Assembly: GCA_013400975.1 (NCBI GenBank)
Contig: WBMZ01006402.1
Span: 62,001 to 126,000 of the forward strand
Direction of reading: 5' to 3'
Source: Atrichornis clamosus
Lineage: Eukaryota; Chordata; Aves; Passeriformes; Menuridae
DNA: 64,000 bases
The position numbers and the translations under genes were made by a program. Under the pieces are notes generated by a model. The model was not told the DNA's origin. It saw only the letters and a program-made list of their open reading frames with translations, and did no database searches. This document shows, piece after piece, positions 12,373 to 23,560 of this stretch (position 1 is its first letter; each line of letters opens with the position of its first letter).

Positions 12373-13779
12373 AGAGCAGTGCTCCGCTACTGACAGGATG
12401 GGCTGGCACAGCTCTCCTGGCTGTACTGAGTTCCCTTGCTAACTACCCGGCATATGTGTTGCAGATCTGGGGCACTCGCAGTTAGTATTTTCATGAAACA
12501 GAATATAAAATCAGAAGGAAGCAGCAGCTACAGGGAAATTGCACGTCCCCTGACTAGCACACCTTTAAGCACCCTTCACTGTTTTGAAGCATTCACTGGG
12601 GAACCATGCTCCCAAATTATATCTAACGCCTAAAGTCAGACAGATAGCTTAGGTGCTGCCAGCACTTGGGTACAATCATTCTCTCCACAGACACACGTGG
12701 AAACTGTGATAAGGATATAAAAAATACCAAAACCAGAGCAAGGCTGCTTTAGTGGCATTTCCCAGAAACAAAGTAAAAACTGAAGACAGTCCCTCTGGCA
12801 CCAGGTTTAGGTTGCCTGTTCCTTCTCTTTAAACTTTGCCTGCCCTCTTTTTAATATTTCCCTTTCACACATTTTCTGCATGCAGATCTGCAGTTTTCCT
12901 TCCTGCTGAGTTACAAACCCGCTCCTGCTTTTTTCCTCCATTCGGCACTTCCCTGCCCTAGCTCAAAGCACGTAGGCTTCATCCCCTTGATGATCAGCTG
13001 AGGAGCAGATGGAGGATCAGAGGAGCAGGATAGCTGCTTTATGAGGTGCACCCACAGCAGCACTCACGGAAACAACCAAGGAGTGACCACAAGCCAGGAT
13101 TTCAATACACTGCAATATTCAAATCTGGCATACAGGGGAAGTCATAGTCAAAGTCAGAGTCACACGACCCAGGGATCCTGCAATTTTGGATTTTTCACGG
13201 CTTTCATTTAAAGCTGAGTTTCTAGTGTTCATATTCTCAGACAAAAGCTTGGAAATGGGAATGACCAAGGCCTTGAACATCAAAGCGCAAATAAAAGAAT
13301 CCAGAACTGATTTTTTTTTTTTTTTAATCTCATGATTTTGCCACCAACCTCACATTATGTTGGAGAGTAGCTCGGGATTTTTGAGCATAAAAGTCTGGCA
13401 GGACTACAGATGCCTCAAAATAATGATGAATTGAGGCCACAGTCAGCTTTTGAGAAGGCTTCTCTCTTGCAGCTAAGACAATACCAGGGCTTTGCAGAAC
13501 AGTTTGGTCCTTCCCACATAACCTCTTACTGGTGAGCATTGCTATCACCAACCATCACAGGCATGGATATTTCCTTTTTTTTATGCCAGTTAAAGAGGAA
13601 AGGTATGTTTTAACTGCAAAGTGGCTGCTGCACAGCACCACTATCCAAGGTGGTGAAGACTGCAGGCTCATGCCTGCAGGAGCTCTCTCAGGCTTGCCTT
13701 CAGGGCCAGCACAGTTTCTTGAAGGCACAGGAGTCCCGCATAGTTGCAGCCATATGTTTGATGTAATGAAGGCATATGG
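12373..13779. other. Non-coding stretch with a poly-T run
   Basis: No gene is supported. A T homopolymer of about 17 bases lies at 13310-13326. The small open frames around 13330-13813 on both strands are short and unrecognised. Confidence 0.55.
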
Positions 13780-13990
13780 AGCTAATTATGTAAATAAACA
13801 ACTCGGTCCATGATGATTCTAAATAATGCAAACCATAAAGAGGCAAAACACTAATGTTCTAACTAATGAAAATAGATTCTTAGGGTGATTAATTTACAAT
13901 AAAGAGACGCCGCATATGTCAAAAATGGTGCGTCATCATAAGATTTAATATAATCAGGCACAGCTGCATCACTCTTGATGTTTGTGAACA
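13780..13990. promoter_or_regulatory. Possible conserved non-coding element
   Basis: AT-rich homeodomain-style motifs (TAATTA, ATTAATTTAC, TGATGATTC) occur together with retained CpGs (GACGCCGC, GTGCGTCATC). The stretch has no repeat and no open frame. This composition is typical of vertebrate developmental enhancers, but the call rests on appearance alone. Confidence 0.2.
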
Positions 13991-15500
13991 ATGATCTTGT
14001 TCACCTCCTCCTGCATCTGTACCACAGTATGAAAAGACAAGAAAACTGCACAGTAGAGCCAGCAAATACTTGTGAAAAAAATATTTTTAAAGCATCTTGA
14101 TAAATATTTACCAACCTTTGGGATGTTTGAATGCTTGAGGTTGTGTCAGGAAAAAAGCATATGCTGATATCCCCAAAAACAACACAAGTGGTCAACAGCC
14201 TCCCTACAAAAGGGACTTGCTCAGTACAATAGGCCACTGTTGCTGTGACTCTCAGCATTGTTTACCTCTCACAGAGCTTCCAAGTACAAAGCACTTCAAA
14301 CAAACTACACTAAGACTTTAAACTGAATCCACCCAACAGGTTAATAAAACAAATATTGATTGGGTTTGAGAGTCATTACAGAAAACAAACCTTTTGGGAT
14401 TGAAAGAGTTCCTTTGTTCAAGCAATATTGTCCAGAGCCTTCAAGCAACATATTACAATCTCAACTTAAATCCTCAGGCAATATTGTACAGTGTTTTACC
14501 CTCGAATCTACTTTTATTTGTAGCACATATATAAATAAGATACATGAAAAGATATGGGCAAATATTGCATGCACACAAAAGAAAAAAATCATGCCAACAT
14601 CAAAAAGATGCTGGAAATTCTAAAAATTAAGAGCAAAAGTAAAATTTTTCAAGTGCATATATTGATTTATACACCTAAATCTCATTCCAAATCTCATTTT
14701 AGAGACTTTTACCTTCATTCCTCTAGAAATCCAACCTCTGCAATGCAGAAGAAAATCTGCATGAGCCTGACAATCTCCTTTCACAAGATGTCCTGCAAAT
14801 AATCTGATGGCCCAGGAAAGCATCTTGACATGGTCCAAACACAGAAACGCAACCCAGACGCTTCAGAGCAAGGGCAGAAGCAGCAAGGATGCAGCACACA
14901 GGAAAGATTAGCAGAGAATTATTGCCTCACGTGCAGCCTGATCTGGATTGTTCAGACTTTCCTTCTTGATTACTTGACAGGGAGTAAAGACATCGAAATG
15001 ACTTTACGTCCTCACTCCACCTGCTAAAACAGCTTGGATCCCAAGAAACTTTTGTCAAGAGATTGTGTAAAATGCAAAGAGTGACCAGGAGCTCCAGCTC
15101 TGCCTCCTTGTGCAAATGCTTCAAGATGTGCATTGAGAACATCAAGCCTGTAGAAGATGTAGACAAATATCTCTCAAAACTAATAGATTCTCCACATGGT
15201 TTTGAAACTTTAATCCACAATCAAACCAGATTTACTCCGACAAGTGACAGCGCAGGCTACAAATCCAAAGATAACTGGCCGTGTACATTCCCTTGTTCTC
15301 CTGCAAAATTTGCTTCATTCTCTAAACACAAAAGACACACTAGAAACATAAGCACAAAAAGAATAACCAGCAGGTCACTGACGCTTTAATAACATTCTAG
15401 CCTAGCAATACCAATTCGAGGAATGGTTCATACTTGTCACAGAAGTATGAAAATGCAAGGAAAAATAAAGAGTGAAAATACTGTCAGAAGTTAAAGACAT
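13991..15500. other. Non-coding stretch; possible 3' UTR on the minus strand
   Basis: No exon is supported. If the minus-strand terminal exon at 15501-15605 is real, its 3' untranslated region runs leftward through this block. An AATAAA on the minus strand (TTTATT on plus, near 14513) could be its polyadenylation signal, but the distance is large and untested. A 108-codon plus frame at 15063-15389 has no recognised product. Confidence 0.4.
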
Positions 15501-15605
15501 TCAATACTCCCGTACAAATGGTTTAAGACCGGTAGTGTTGACAATTCCTGCAAACCCAATTCTGCCAGTGGACCGGGCTTGCAGTTCCTTTGGGTTAATA
15601 AGGTA
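15501..15605 (-). CDS. Probable terminal coding exon, gene unidentified
   Basis: On the minus strand a textbook acceptor (CTGTCTTTTTGCCATTTCTC, then CCTGCAG) precedes 34 open codons and a TGA. The peptide starts YLINPKELQARSTGRIG, continues FAGIVNTTGLKPF and ends VREY. Three CpGs survive in the exon, which suggests constraint. The frame given needs a preceding intron in phase 0. A second frame is also open (it ends YGSIECL) and would need phase 2, so the reading frame is not proven. I recognise no family. Length and composition suit the C-terminal tail of a small protein. This is the best single protein-coding candidate in the window. Confidence 0.5.
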   Translation of the reverse strand, partial: YLINPKELQARSTGRIGFAGIVNTTGLKPFVREY

Positions 15606-16041
15606 CTGCAGGGAGAAATGGCAAAAAGACAGGTAAATATCAGGAGAGGATGATTCTCCAGACATTCGAGCAAAGCATGGTGCAGGAGCTTTAAGTAGCA
15701 TTCACTGCTTCTCGTTAACTCCATACACACATCTCTTAAATAATCATTTCTTCTCTGTTCCTGGTGATGTAAAGCAAGTTGTGCTAAGTACATCAGCCCA
15801 GAGCAGACACCTGGCCAGCGCATAACTTCAGTGTGCATACCTTTTGCACCCTGTGTTTCTTCTTTGGCTTTCAAACAGGCCCTGTATGGATTTTTCTCAC
15901 TAATTCACAACATGCTGGTAATTCCTGATAGAGCACTCTCAACAGAGCCAGTCAGCAGTGGAGACTGGTGTGGTACTACAGCGAGTCCCTCTAACAGGAG
16001 GCACAGTTTCTAAGTGACAGCTCAAGGTATTAAGAACTTAC
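15606..16041. other. Putative intron between candidate minus-strand exons
   Basis: It lies between the terminal exon and the candidate exon at 16042-16119. Around 15840-15880 the minus strand also offers a short splice-bounded segment (an AAAAG/GTATGC donor, peptide ending KAKEETQGAK). If included, it would shift the frame of the terminal exon to an early stop. It may be an alternative exon or chance. Confidence 0.3.
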
Positions 16042-16119
16042 ACCGTCGCTGAATGAAAGCGCAACGCATACCTAGTGCTCAGCATCTGCCTTAGCTCACG
16101 GGCACAGCATTCTGCAAAT
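16042..16119 (-). CDS. Candidate internal coding exon, CpG-retaining
   Basis: The minus-strand donor is GGT/GTAAGTTC, with an alternative two bases earlier at ACG/GTGTAAGT. Acceptor options are TTTACAAG (start 16119) or ATTTGCAG (start 16111). The only open frame reads (FAE)CCARELRQMLSTRYALR, then FHSAT. Five CpGs in about 75 bases is far above background and suggests selection. With the GTGTAAGT donor the exon ends on a codon boundary and joins in phase to the YLINPKEL frame of the terminal exon. With the stronger GTAAGT donor it joins the other frame. The gene is unidentified. Confidence 0.4.
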
Positions 16120-16815
16120 CTTGTAAAATCAGGTGGTTGATCTGATAAGATACTCTGCATCACTGGGGCTCTCCCTATCTGAGGACAGAATCAAACGCCA
16201 TGAGCTTCGCTCAGAGTATCTCACTCGCAGCTAGACTCCTTTGCTGGAAGAGTTATGCAATCTTAGTATACATCTTATCACCAGCACTGCAACAGCCAGA
16301 CTTCAGGGTTTGTTGTCTCTCAGGTACCCACTTTATTCTCATTGCTGGGGAGCAGCATTAGGCACACAGCCTCAGAGTGAAAGAACAACAGGGAGGGAAT
16401 GAGTGATAAGGAGCAGAGAGAGCTTGCAGAGTTAGCACCTGCATAGCAGACTTAGGCTGAAGCTCACTTCATTGATGTGAGGCACTGCTTGCATCTGGAA
16501 CATAATGATTAAGAGAATAAAATACATGTTCTACCACACTGAATGCCAGAAGTAACTGTCATGTTCACTCACACTGCACTACCGAGGGATAATATAGGCT
16601 ATTAATTAGGCTTGGATAGGATAAAACGTATCTTAAAAAATCACTCAAAGGGCTAATGAAATGCAGAGACCAAATTTCTAAAATGGAGAATAGTATTACT
16701 TATCCTTAATAACAGAGAGGTTCAATTAAGTGCTTCATCTTTTTACAATCAAGGACCTTCTTTAAGAAGTGTCTGTGTCCAAATACTAGCACATACGCTA
16801 AGGTTTTTGCAGACT

Positions 16816-16856
16816 TTTGCACTCAAACTCTCTGAAGTTTGCACTCAAACTCTCTG
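16816..16856. repeat. Tandem 19-bp direct duplication
   Basis: The 19-mer TTTGCACTCAAACTCTCTG occurs twice without change, at 16816-16834 and 16838-16856, separated by three bases. The exact match suggests a recent local duplication, such as replication slippage. Confidence 0.9.
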
Positions 16857-17066
16857 TTAACCTACTCTGTCCTTCATCACAATGCTGAATAAACTACTTT
16901 GAGCTTCTGAACTATTCACTGCATTCCTTGATGACCAGCAACAGCTCAAATGTCCTTAAGTGAGGAGAGGGACCTCCCCACCTTGCCTTGCCCTGCCCTG
17001 TATTCCGCCCAGAACCATTCCCGAGTGCGTGACCTGTTGAAGGTGGATCCTGAAAAAAGCACTGAC

Positions 17067-17175
17067 CTCCTCTGCTCTTTAAATACCACAGGTCCTGGAG
17101 GCTGTTGCTGATTGCCTGTAGCTGAAACTGTGGGTGCAGCTGTACCAGAATTTATGTCCACATTTTTATAAAAGA
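17067..17175 (-). CDS. Candidate internal exon, Pro/Gln-rich
   Basis: Minus-strand segment of 109 nt after a good acceptor (TTTTCTGTTTTCAAAATGCTGCAG, given here in two parts of the same run: pyrimidine tract then GCAG) and before a weaker GTCAGT donor. The open frame has 35 codons, starting FYKNVDINSGTAAPTV and ending QQQPPGPVVFKEQR. It begins in phase 1 and ends in phase 2, so it could join the 16119 start of the next candidate exon (AG plus A gives Arg). No CpGs and no recognised family. It may be a linker exon or chance. Confidence 0.3.
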
Positions 17176-17878
17176 CTGCAGCATTTTGAAAACAGAAAAG
17201 CATTTACATAACCAGACACAACTAAGGAATCAGTTCTGTCTGCTGTTGTGCATAGGCTTGTCCTTCCAGTTTCCAGCCCTGGTTCCAGTGGGGATTGACA
17301 AGGGTCAATCTAAAGTAGGGAATTCCTAATAGAATTGAGCTTTTATGGTCCCAATTTTTCCAAACTGTGTGAAACCAGCAAAACACAATGCTGAACAAAC
17401 ACAAAATTAAACCCATGCACAGCCATGAGAAACTGGGAGCCAAACGAACAGAAAAGCTTCAGAATAAAATATGAGGTTGTAGGTCAATAAGAGAAAACAA
17501 TGTGTTGCAGATAAATTTAGGATTTTCTTTCCTTAGACACAGGAAAAAACTAAATCTTTATTTTGATCTGATATGGAAATAAAGGGATTAAAAGAATCAG
17601 ACAAGTGATTTGTAATTGGTCTCCAGACGGTACCTCTTCCTCTAGTAAAGTGCACGCAAGTGAATAAAACTGCATGGATGGACTTTATTATCTACAGCTT
17701 TCTTTCCTCACTCTGGGATTAGAGGAATACTTTAACCTTGACGCATTCATCTTGTACTCGCAAAGCTTCATTTTTAACAGTCACTTTTGCTTTCCTCTTC
17801 ACTTGTCTGGTTCTGGCAAATAATTTTTTAAATTAGAAGAGTCTGCTGTTCTATCTTAAAAAACAAGAGAATACTCAC

Positions 17879-17935
17879 CTATCTTTGTTAGCAAGAGCAT
17901 AGAGAAATTCACAATTGTTACTCCATCCTAGAAGT
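17879..17935 (-). CDS. Candidate small internal exon
   Basis: A 57-nt minus-strand segment lies between a TCTCATCTGCAATAG acceptor and a GTGAGTATT donor. One frame is open (LLGWSNNCEFLYALANKD). It ends in phase 2, so it joins directly to the 16119 start of the candidate exon downstream, bypassing 17067-17175. A 33-nt segment at 18536-18568 (ending MWLDKEK, GTAAGG donor) would join upstream of it in phase. The chain is internally consistent but each piece is tiny. Confidence 0.25.
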
Positions 17936-19623
17936 CTATTGCAGATGAGAGAAATATAGCAAAAGCAGAGGTTTGCATAAAGCTCTTGAGAGGATGCATT
18001 AGGCTGTCCTTCAAACACATTAAAAGAAAAATAGCAGGAGCATTTTATTTACCAGGTAGTCATGTAAAGCTAAGTACACAAATTCATGTTACTTATATAT
18101 TAGTGACAAACTGTATTTTTTGAAGATCTCTTTATGCAAAAGAAGTTTGTGATGGGATTTTCAAAAGCCCTCAGCACTGCCCCAGCTTAGCACAGAGCAA
18201 GATGTACAAATACTGCCCCTGCTGCCATCCACAAAGGCAAAACTGGGCTGTTTGGGAGTATTCCACAAAAAGCCCATAGGTAGGATAGAGACTGCCAAGC
18301 ACCACTACTGGCACACCTATCACCCAGAGACAGGAGCAAAAGTCTCTTTGGAAATGAATACTTATTCAGAGGGCTGGGGAATATGAGAATGCAAGGAAGT
18401 TTTTTTATGTGTGCATGGAAGAGGGTGTTATTAAGCAAAACACTTGAAAGTTAATTGCAGAATAAAAGAATATACCTCAAGGGTACACACTTTCTCAGTA
18501 CACTGATTTATTATAATTACAGAGTTTACCCTTACCTTTTTTCTTTATCCAGCCACATATTTGAGTTGCTTTAGATTAAAGTGTACGTCTTGTTAATTAT
18601 GGCATTTAGTTCTCAAATCGTAATTGGTGTCTGGTGCTAAGCTCCTATATCTCTTCTTGTCACTGTTTCAAGGGGGCCTGTTTAATTTGCCTGAGGTAAA
18701 CTAAAATGGAAAGTACCGTCTTATTTGAGTAATATGATATATTTCTTGTGGCTCTAATGATCAAGTATTTTACATTTTATGGGGGGGCACAATTAGGTGG
18801 GGGTGTCTGTGTGACAATGGGCAATCCTACTTGTCAAGAGCTAATCAAGGTGGATGTTCCTATAATAATTTTAAGGAGTTTTACTACATCCTTTAAGCAG
18901 ATGAAAGTAATACCACTTAGAATAAACAAACACTATTAGACATTGGATAAAAATCATTAGAGTAAGCTACTAGGAACTTTCCTGCTATGTGTTCCTTTCA
19001 GAAAATGTCACAGGAGCGTGGGAAACTGAAACTCTTACCCTGCCTAATCACAATTTTCTCCTACCATTTGGGAAATGCATCAGGGAAAAAGCTGAAGAAA
19101 GGACTTTGTGGGTATTTGGGAGGACAGTACCGGATGACTTTCAGGTGCAAACTGGAAATGGCTGTTGCATCCTGTTGTAAACCCACACTACCTAAAACTA
19201 ATGTACACTACCTTCCTCCAGGTTTTTCTTCAGGCACTTGAGGTATTGCCTGGTATCTCTTAACTCAGGTCAAGGTAAATATGTATCTTAAAATTAGATT
19301 CCAAAGCTATGTTTCAGCATCAGCCAGATTTGCAAAGCACTTAAGCCAAGAAGTTTCTAAATTTGTTTTCCCAGTGGCGATTTACCTCAATAAGCGTTTT
19401 CTCCCACAATTTCCCATTAAATTAAACAATTAGCCTATTTTGTAGCTTTGAGGGCCTACTCTTTCTGCATAAATGAAGTGTGTGCTTTTTTTGCTTCTAT
19501 TTCCTCTGTCAGCATCATCCCCCACACTTTTTCTGTGCTCCAACTTATCAGTAAAGAGAGATGGTTAGACAGTCTAGATAGTAAGGAAAGTCAGTCCTCT
19601 GTTTTTTCCTAAAAAACACATAC
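17936..19623. other. Putative intronic stretch
   Basis: No repeat recognised. It contains the 33-nt splice-bounded minus-strand segment at 18536-18568 described with the neighbouring candidate exon. Other open frames (18748-19241) are short and have no splice context. Confidence 0.4.
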
Positions 19624-19732
19624 CTAGAAGTGGTTGTTTCACACCACTTGTGTTTTCACCGTAGCTTTTTCTTCTGTTTAATGGATTTCCTCTCATTATT
19701 TGAAGATAACTAGATTGATGGCCATGTGTTTG
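19624..19732 (-). CDS. Candidate internal exon
   Basis: A 109-nt minus-strand segment lies between a GAACAATCCAG acceptor and a CTAG/GTATGT donor. The frame is open for 36 codons, beginning QTHGHQSSYLQIMRGN and ending TSGVKQPLL plus one base. It ends in phase 1, which matches the phase-1 start of 17067-17175 and the 16111 start of the CpG-retaining exon. The acceptor's pyrimidine tract is poor. No family is recognised, and chance remains likely. Confidence 0.22.
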
Positions 19733-20959
19733 CTGGATTGTTCTCCTGTACCAGGCAGGAACCAAACCACTCTACCTCACATTTACATGCAGAAGTTTTC
19801 CTGCTTTTGCTCCAACCCAGTTTTGCAGATGAAAGAAGGTGGCAGAAGTCCAAGGTAGGGTCCTTTTGTTCATGGAAACACTGATCCTGACAGTCCTCTC
19901 CTGTCCTTTGCACTTCCCTCTGGAAGGTAAGAGGTTAAAATATCTCTCACTCTGCTTTGGCTCTTGATGGCAAGTATCAATGTGACAAATTATCTCTAAA
20001 TGTTTCTGGCTGGAAGTAGGTTTCCAACAGGTATTTTAAGCAGGCTCACACTTGAATTGCTCTGGTTTCAAAGAAGCAATAATCAATTCTTTGGTTCACA
20101 GTCTTTCTACATTCCCTTCAGGTAACATATGCATCATTATAAGAGCACCTCAATTCTATGTAGTATTAATGCCTATTTATCTGAGGTGCTCTATTTCTTG
20201 TTTATACTAAAAGATAAAAAAATCATGTTGTGTTCTGTTCCTTGTCCTCTTTCTTCATCCAGCAACAGCCAAGAGAATGCAGGGGAGCCATTCATTCCCT
20301 GCTGTAACTCATAGTGCTGTCAGTGGAAAAGTTCTGTTTGCTTGCTGTTTCAGGTCTCTGCAATCTTTTCCATAAATAAGCTGTCAAATTTCTGATCATC
20401 AGGACTGCCTCCTGCTAAGGAAAAGGAACAAATAGCAAGACTTCTGGAGCCACTGAGAGGTGAAAGGAGTCTTCAGCCAGCAAGCCCTTGTACTAAAAGC
20501 TTTGCCATGAGATATAAACAAATGTGCTCTCCTACAATTTGAGATGATAACTCTGGGAGAGACTGAGGAATTCAAGATGTGTCACAGGATTCTTATGCAT
20601 GACTTTTATATCACCTTGAAGCCAACAAGATAGTCTGAATCAGAAACAGACTATTCCCTTTGTAGTTCTTTGGGACTAAGACATTTGTCAGCATCATATT
20701 TCTCATAGTTCTCACTTTGCCTCACAAGGAGAAAAACAGCAGAACTGTAGTCTTGCTGAAGGCACAATTGTTGCCTACTACATCATTAGTCATTGGCCAC
20801 AGATTTCAATTTCACTAGCAGAGTGAGAAAGCTAACGTGGCCGTTGTTAGCTGTACTGCCTGTCACACTGCATCATACACCTGAACAAGGGAACATCAGC
20901 AGCCTGGTGGGAAATTGGCTCCTCTAGAGATGACAAGATGAGATGGAAGGAGATTTTTG
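19733..20959. other. Non-coding stretch, nothing recognised
   Basis: Single-copy AT-rich sequence without an open frame of note or a recognised repeat. Confidence 0.55.
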
Positions 20960-21070
20960 AATCCCCTTCCACAGTGCTACCTGGTCTAGTGGAAGGTGTT
21001 CCTGCCCAAGGCATGGGGGTTGGAAATATGATTTTTAAGGTCCCTTCCAATCCCAAACATTCTATGATTT
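20960..21070 (+). mobile_element. CR1 LINE, 3' tail fragment
   Basis: The run CCTGGTCTAGTGGAAGGTGT, then TCCTGCCC, then GGGGGTTGGAA and AAGGTCCCTTCCAATCCC, ending CATTCTATGATT, matches the avian CR1 3' end in sense orientation. Only about 110 bp are present, the severe 5' truncation typical of CR1. The last copies of the terminal 8-bp repeat are degraded to T-rich sequence. Confidence 0.88.
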
Positions 21071-22149
21071 TTTTATTTACTTCACAGTCACAGAGGTAAA
21101 GGTCTTTTGCACCGAATAAATACAAATATGTGTAAAGGAAATTTATATTTTTGAAACCCCTACAAGCACATTTTGTCATCACAGTTGTCATTGAGAAACC
21201 CACTGGAACTTTGGGAACTCAGCCACATCAGTATCATCAGCCAAGAGCAAACACCCAAGTCTCTGCTGAGGCTGGGGATGACATCTGTGATAGTCTTTAT
21301 TTAGCAAGACACTCATTCCAAGACAGTGAGAATCATTTCTGGAAAGAAAAAGAACCATGGAAAACACAGAAGCTGTTGATCCAAGGGCAACAATTATTCT
21401 TATTTTATTCAGCAAGAAAATGAAGAGACTTTTACTCTGTGTCCATAGAAGTGGCATGTACTGGCTAATGAAAAAAGCTGCAAAAAGAAAGCCAGATCCA
21501 GCTGAGGGGTGGCAATTGCCAATGGACACCTTAAGTCTGCCCTTTTTGCATCAACCTATATAGTAGGGGCAATACCACCCTGTCCTGTCTCTGAGACTAC
21601 AGGGATCATGACAGCGATACCTTTGGAAGTTACAAGGTTAAGTATTTACTATGGCTCTCTTCAAACAGTAATTCCTGTACTAAGAACCTCCTTGCAGTCA
21701 AGAGTCTCTAGTAAAGAACTTTATTTCCCACAGGTACTTTCCGCAAGGGGAGAGTAGCGCTGTTGCACTACAGCACCTTGCCTGTGCTGGTCCATAGAGA
21801 ACATCTCTTCCCCTTCACCCACAGCCTGACAAAGAGCTTGAGCATCTCGTCGACAAAGAAACCCCAAAGCAAGCCCCACAAAGAAACGTGCTACATCAAT
21901 TGCACCAGGTTATAAGTCAATTGGTATCATGCAGCATGTGGTAGTCATAAGTGCACTAACACCAACCTCAACACATATCTCCTATCAGCATCTGCTGTAA
22001 ATTGGCCATACAGTGTTATTGCTGACAGAAAACCTGTCATGAAATTAGACCCACTCAAGCATATAAATAGCAGATCATTGGAAAGGACAGGACATGAAGT
22101 GATGTTATTTAGGGAGACCATTTTCTGTGGTCTCTTTCCTTCTTATCTG
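21071..22149. other. Non-coding stretch, nothing recognised
   Basis: Several overlapping short frames on both strands (up to 118 codons on minus at 20847-21203, which overlaps the CR1 tail). None has a recognised product. Confidence 0.55.
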
Positions 22150-23560
22150 TCCAGGAACAGCAGTGGTGTTGGTGCTAGAGGATATATACTCCCTTGCCTG
22201 TTCCTTTTAATATCTGTTTATAGATTTCTTATCTGTGAATCTGTCTAATCACTTTTTGAACCTGCAGACACTGTGCCTCCAAAATATCCTGGGTAAGAAA
22301 GTTCAAAAATTCATTACCTGCCTTATCAAGGATTACTTTAAATCTTTCAAATTATCTGCTACTTGTTTCACAAAGTGCTTCCTAGCTTTAGTATTAGAGG
22401 ATGTGCTGAGTAACAGTTTGTCATTTAGTTTATACATCACTCTCATGCGATAGAGATGTCAGGCATATCCCCCTTCAGTCTTTATTTGTCCAGCCTGAAG
22501 AGTCTTTGCATTTTTAATCTCTCCTTATTAGATAATGGCTGTCTTGCCTCAATCATTTTAGTTATCCTCTTCTGGGCATTTTCCAGCTCCACTGGTTGAT
22601 ACTTCAGGTCCAGAGTCTGGAACTGTGCTCAGCACTCAAGATGTGGACACACCAGTTTTACACAGGAACAAAATGTCATTCTTGTTCACAATGTCATTCC
22701 TGCTAATGCCCACAACTTCATTAGTTTTTTATCTGCTTCAGCACATTAAGCCAAGAATTTCAGGGAATCGCTGGTAGCTACTTCAAGATTTCTTTCATGA
22801 AAGTGATAACATACAGTTCAGAGTCCAGCACAGTGTAGCCTGGTAAAGACAACTTTTTCCCAAATTAATTACCTCTTATTTACCTAAAGTGAAATGTATC
22901 CACCACCTTTTTGTTCAATCAGTTTTATGAGGTACTTTGAATGTTTTTCGCCATTGGTGTAGCATTTGATTTCCTCAAACTGCTTATCCAAAAATTGTAG
23001 ATTTAACTCTTCACTCCCAATACGGTCACCGATGATGTTTCAGAATAAAAACGGGCCCAGTAGTAATTCCAAAAGGGTGCTACTGCTGACTTTCCTCCAT
23101 CATGAAGAGTGGCCATTAAGTGGCTCTCAGCCTGAACCAGCTTTCCGTTTGAAAATGAACTTTCCTCCAACAACACAATGTTCTGGTGTGGAACATCATC
23201 AAGGATCTTCTGAAAATCCTAGCATAATTTTTCTGATGGATCCCTTTTATCCACAGACTTATTGACACTCTATAGAATGCTGTCAGACTCCCCCTCACAG
23301 TGGCCACACTGGTTCTATTTCAGTGGATATTTATCCATGTACACTTATCAATGCAATCATGTTTCTTAAGACTGACTCTACTAGCTGTGTGAGGATTCAG
23401 GCATTTGCAACCTGGAATTTCTGCTTCATGAATAATTTTGCAATTAATTCTGAATATTCTACTTTCCAGATATTGTTCAGCAATGTTTCTGCCTGGGGTT
23501 GTGCAGGCATCTGTCTGCCGTACATTTCTGAACAACTTTAGAAATTATTACAAAACCAAC
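22150..23560 (-). mobile_element. Ancient degraded CR1 LINE copy
   Basis: The plus strand reads as the reverse complement of an old CR1 type also abundant in turtles. Diagnostic blocks are CATATCCCCCTTCAGTC near 22465, a block near 22490 resembling 'ccaagctgaaaagtc', TTTTTAATCTCTCCTTATTAG near 22512, TTTTAGTTATCCTCTTCTGG near 22556, GCACTCAAGATGTGGACACA near 22634, and TTCTGAAAATCCTAG then GATCCCTTTTATCCAC near 23208-23253. These correspond to the C-terminal third of ORF2 and its reverse transcriptase region. No intact frame remains. The boundaries are approximate, and the copy is heavily diverged, so it predates the avian radiation. Confidence 0.75.

Noticed and set aside
15491..15874. 127-codon minus-strand frame spanning the candidate terminal exon
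   Set aside because: It reads straight through a very strong splice acceptor and intron-like sequence; the exon model 15501-15605 explains the region better.
17222..17443. Minus frame starting with a hydrophobic signal-like stretch (MAPSFSWLCMGLILCLF)
   Set aside because: It resembles a signal peptide, but there is no splice context, codon bias or recognisable mature protein.
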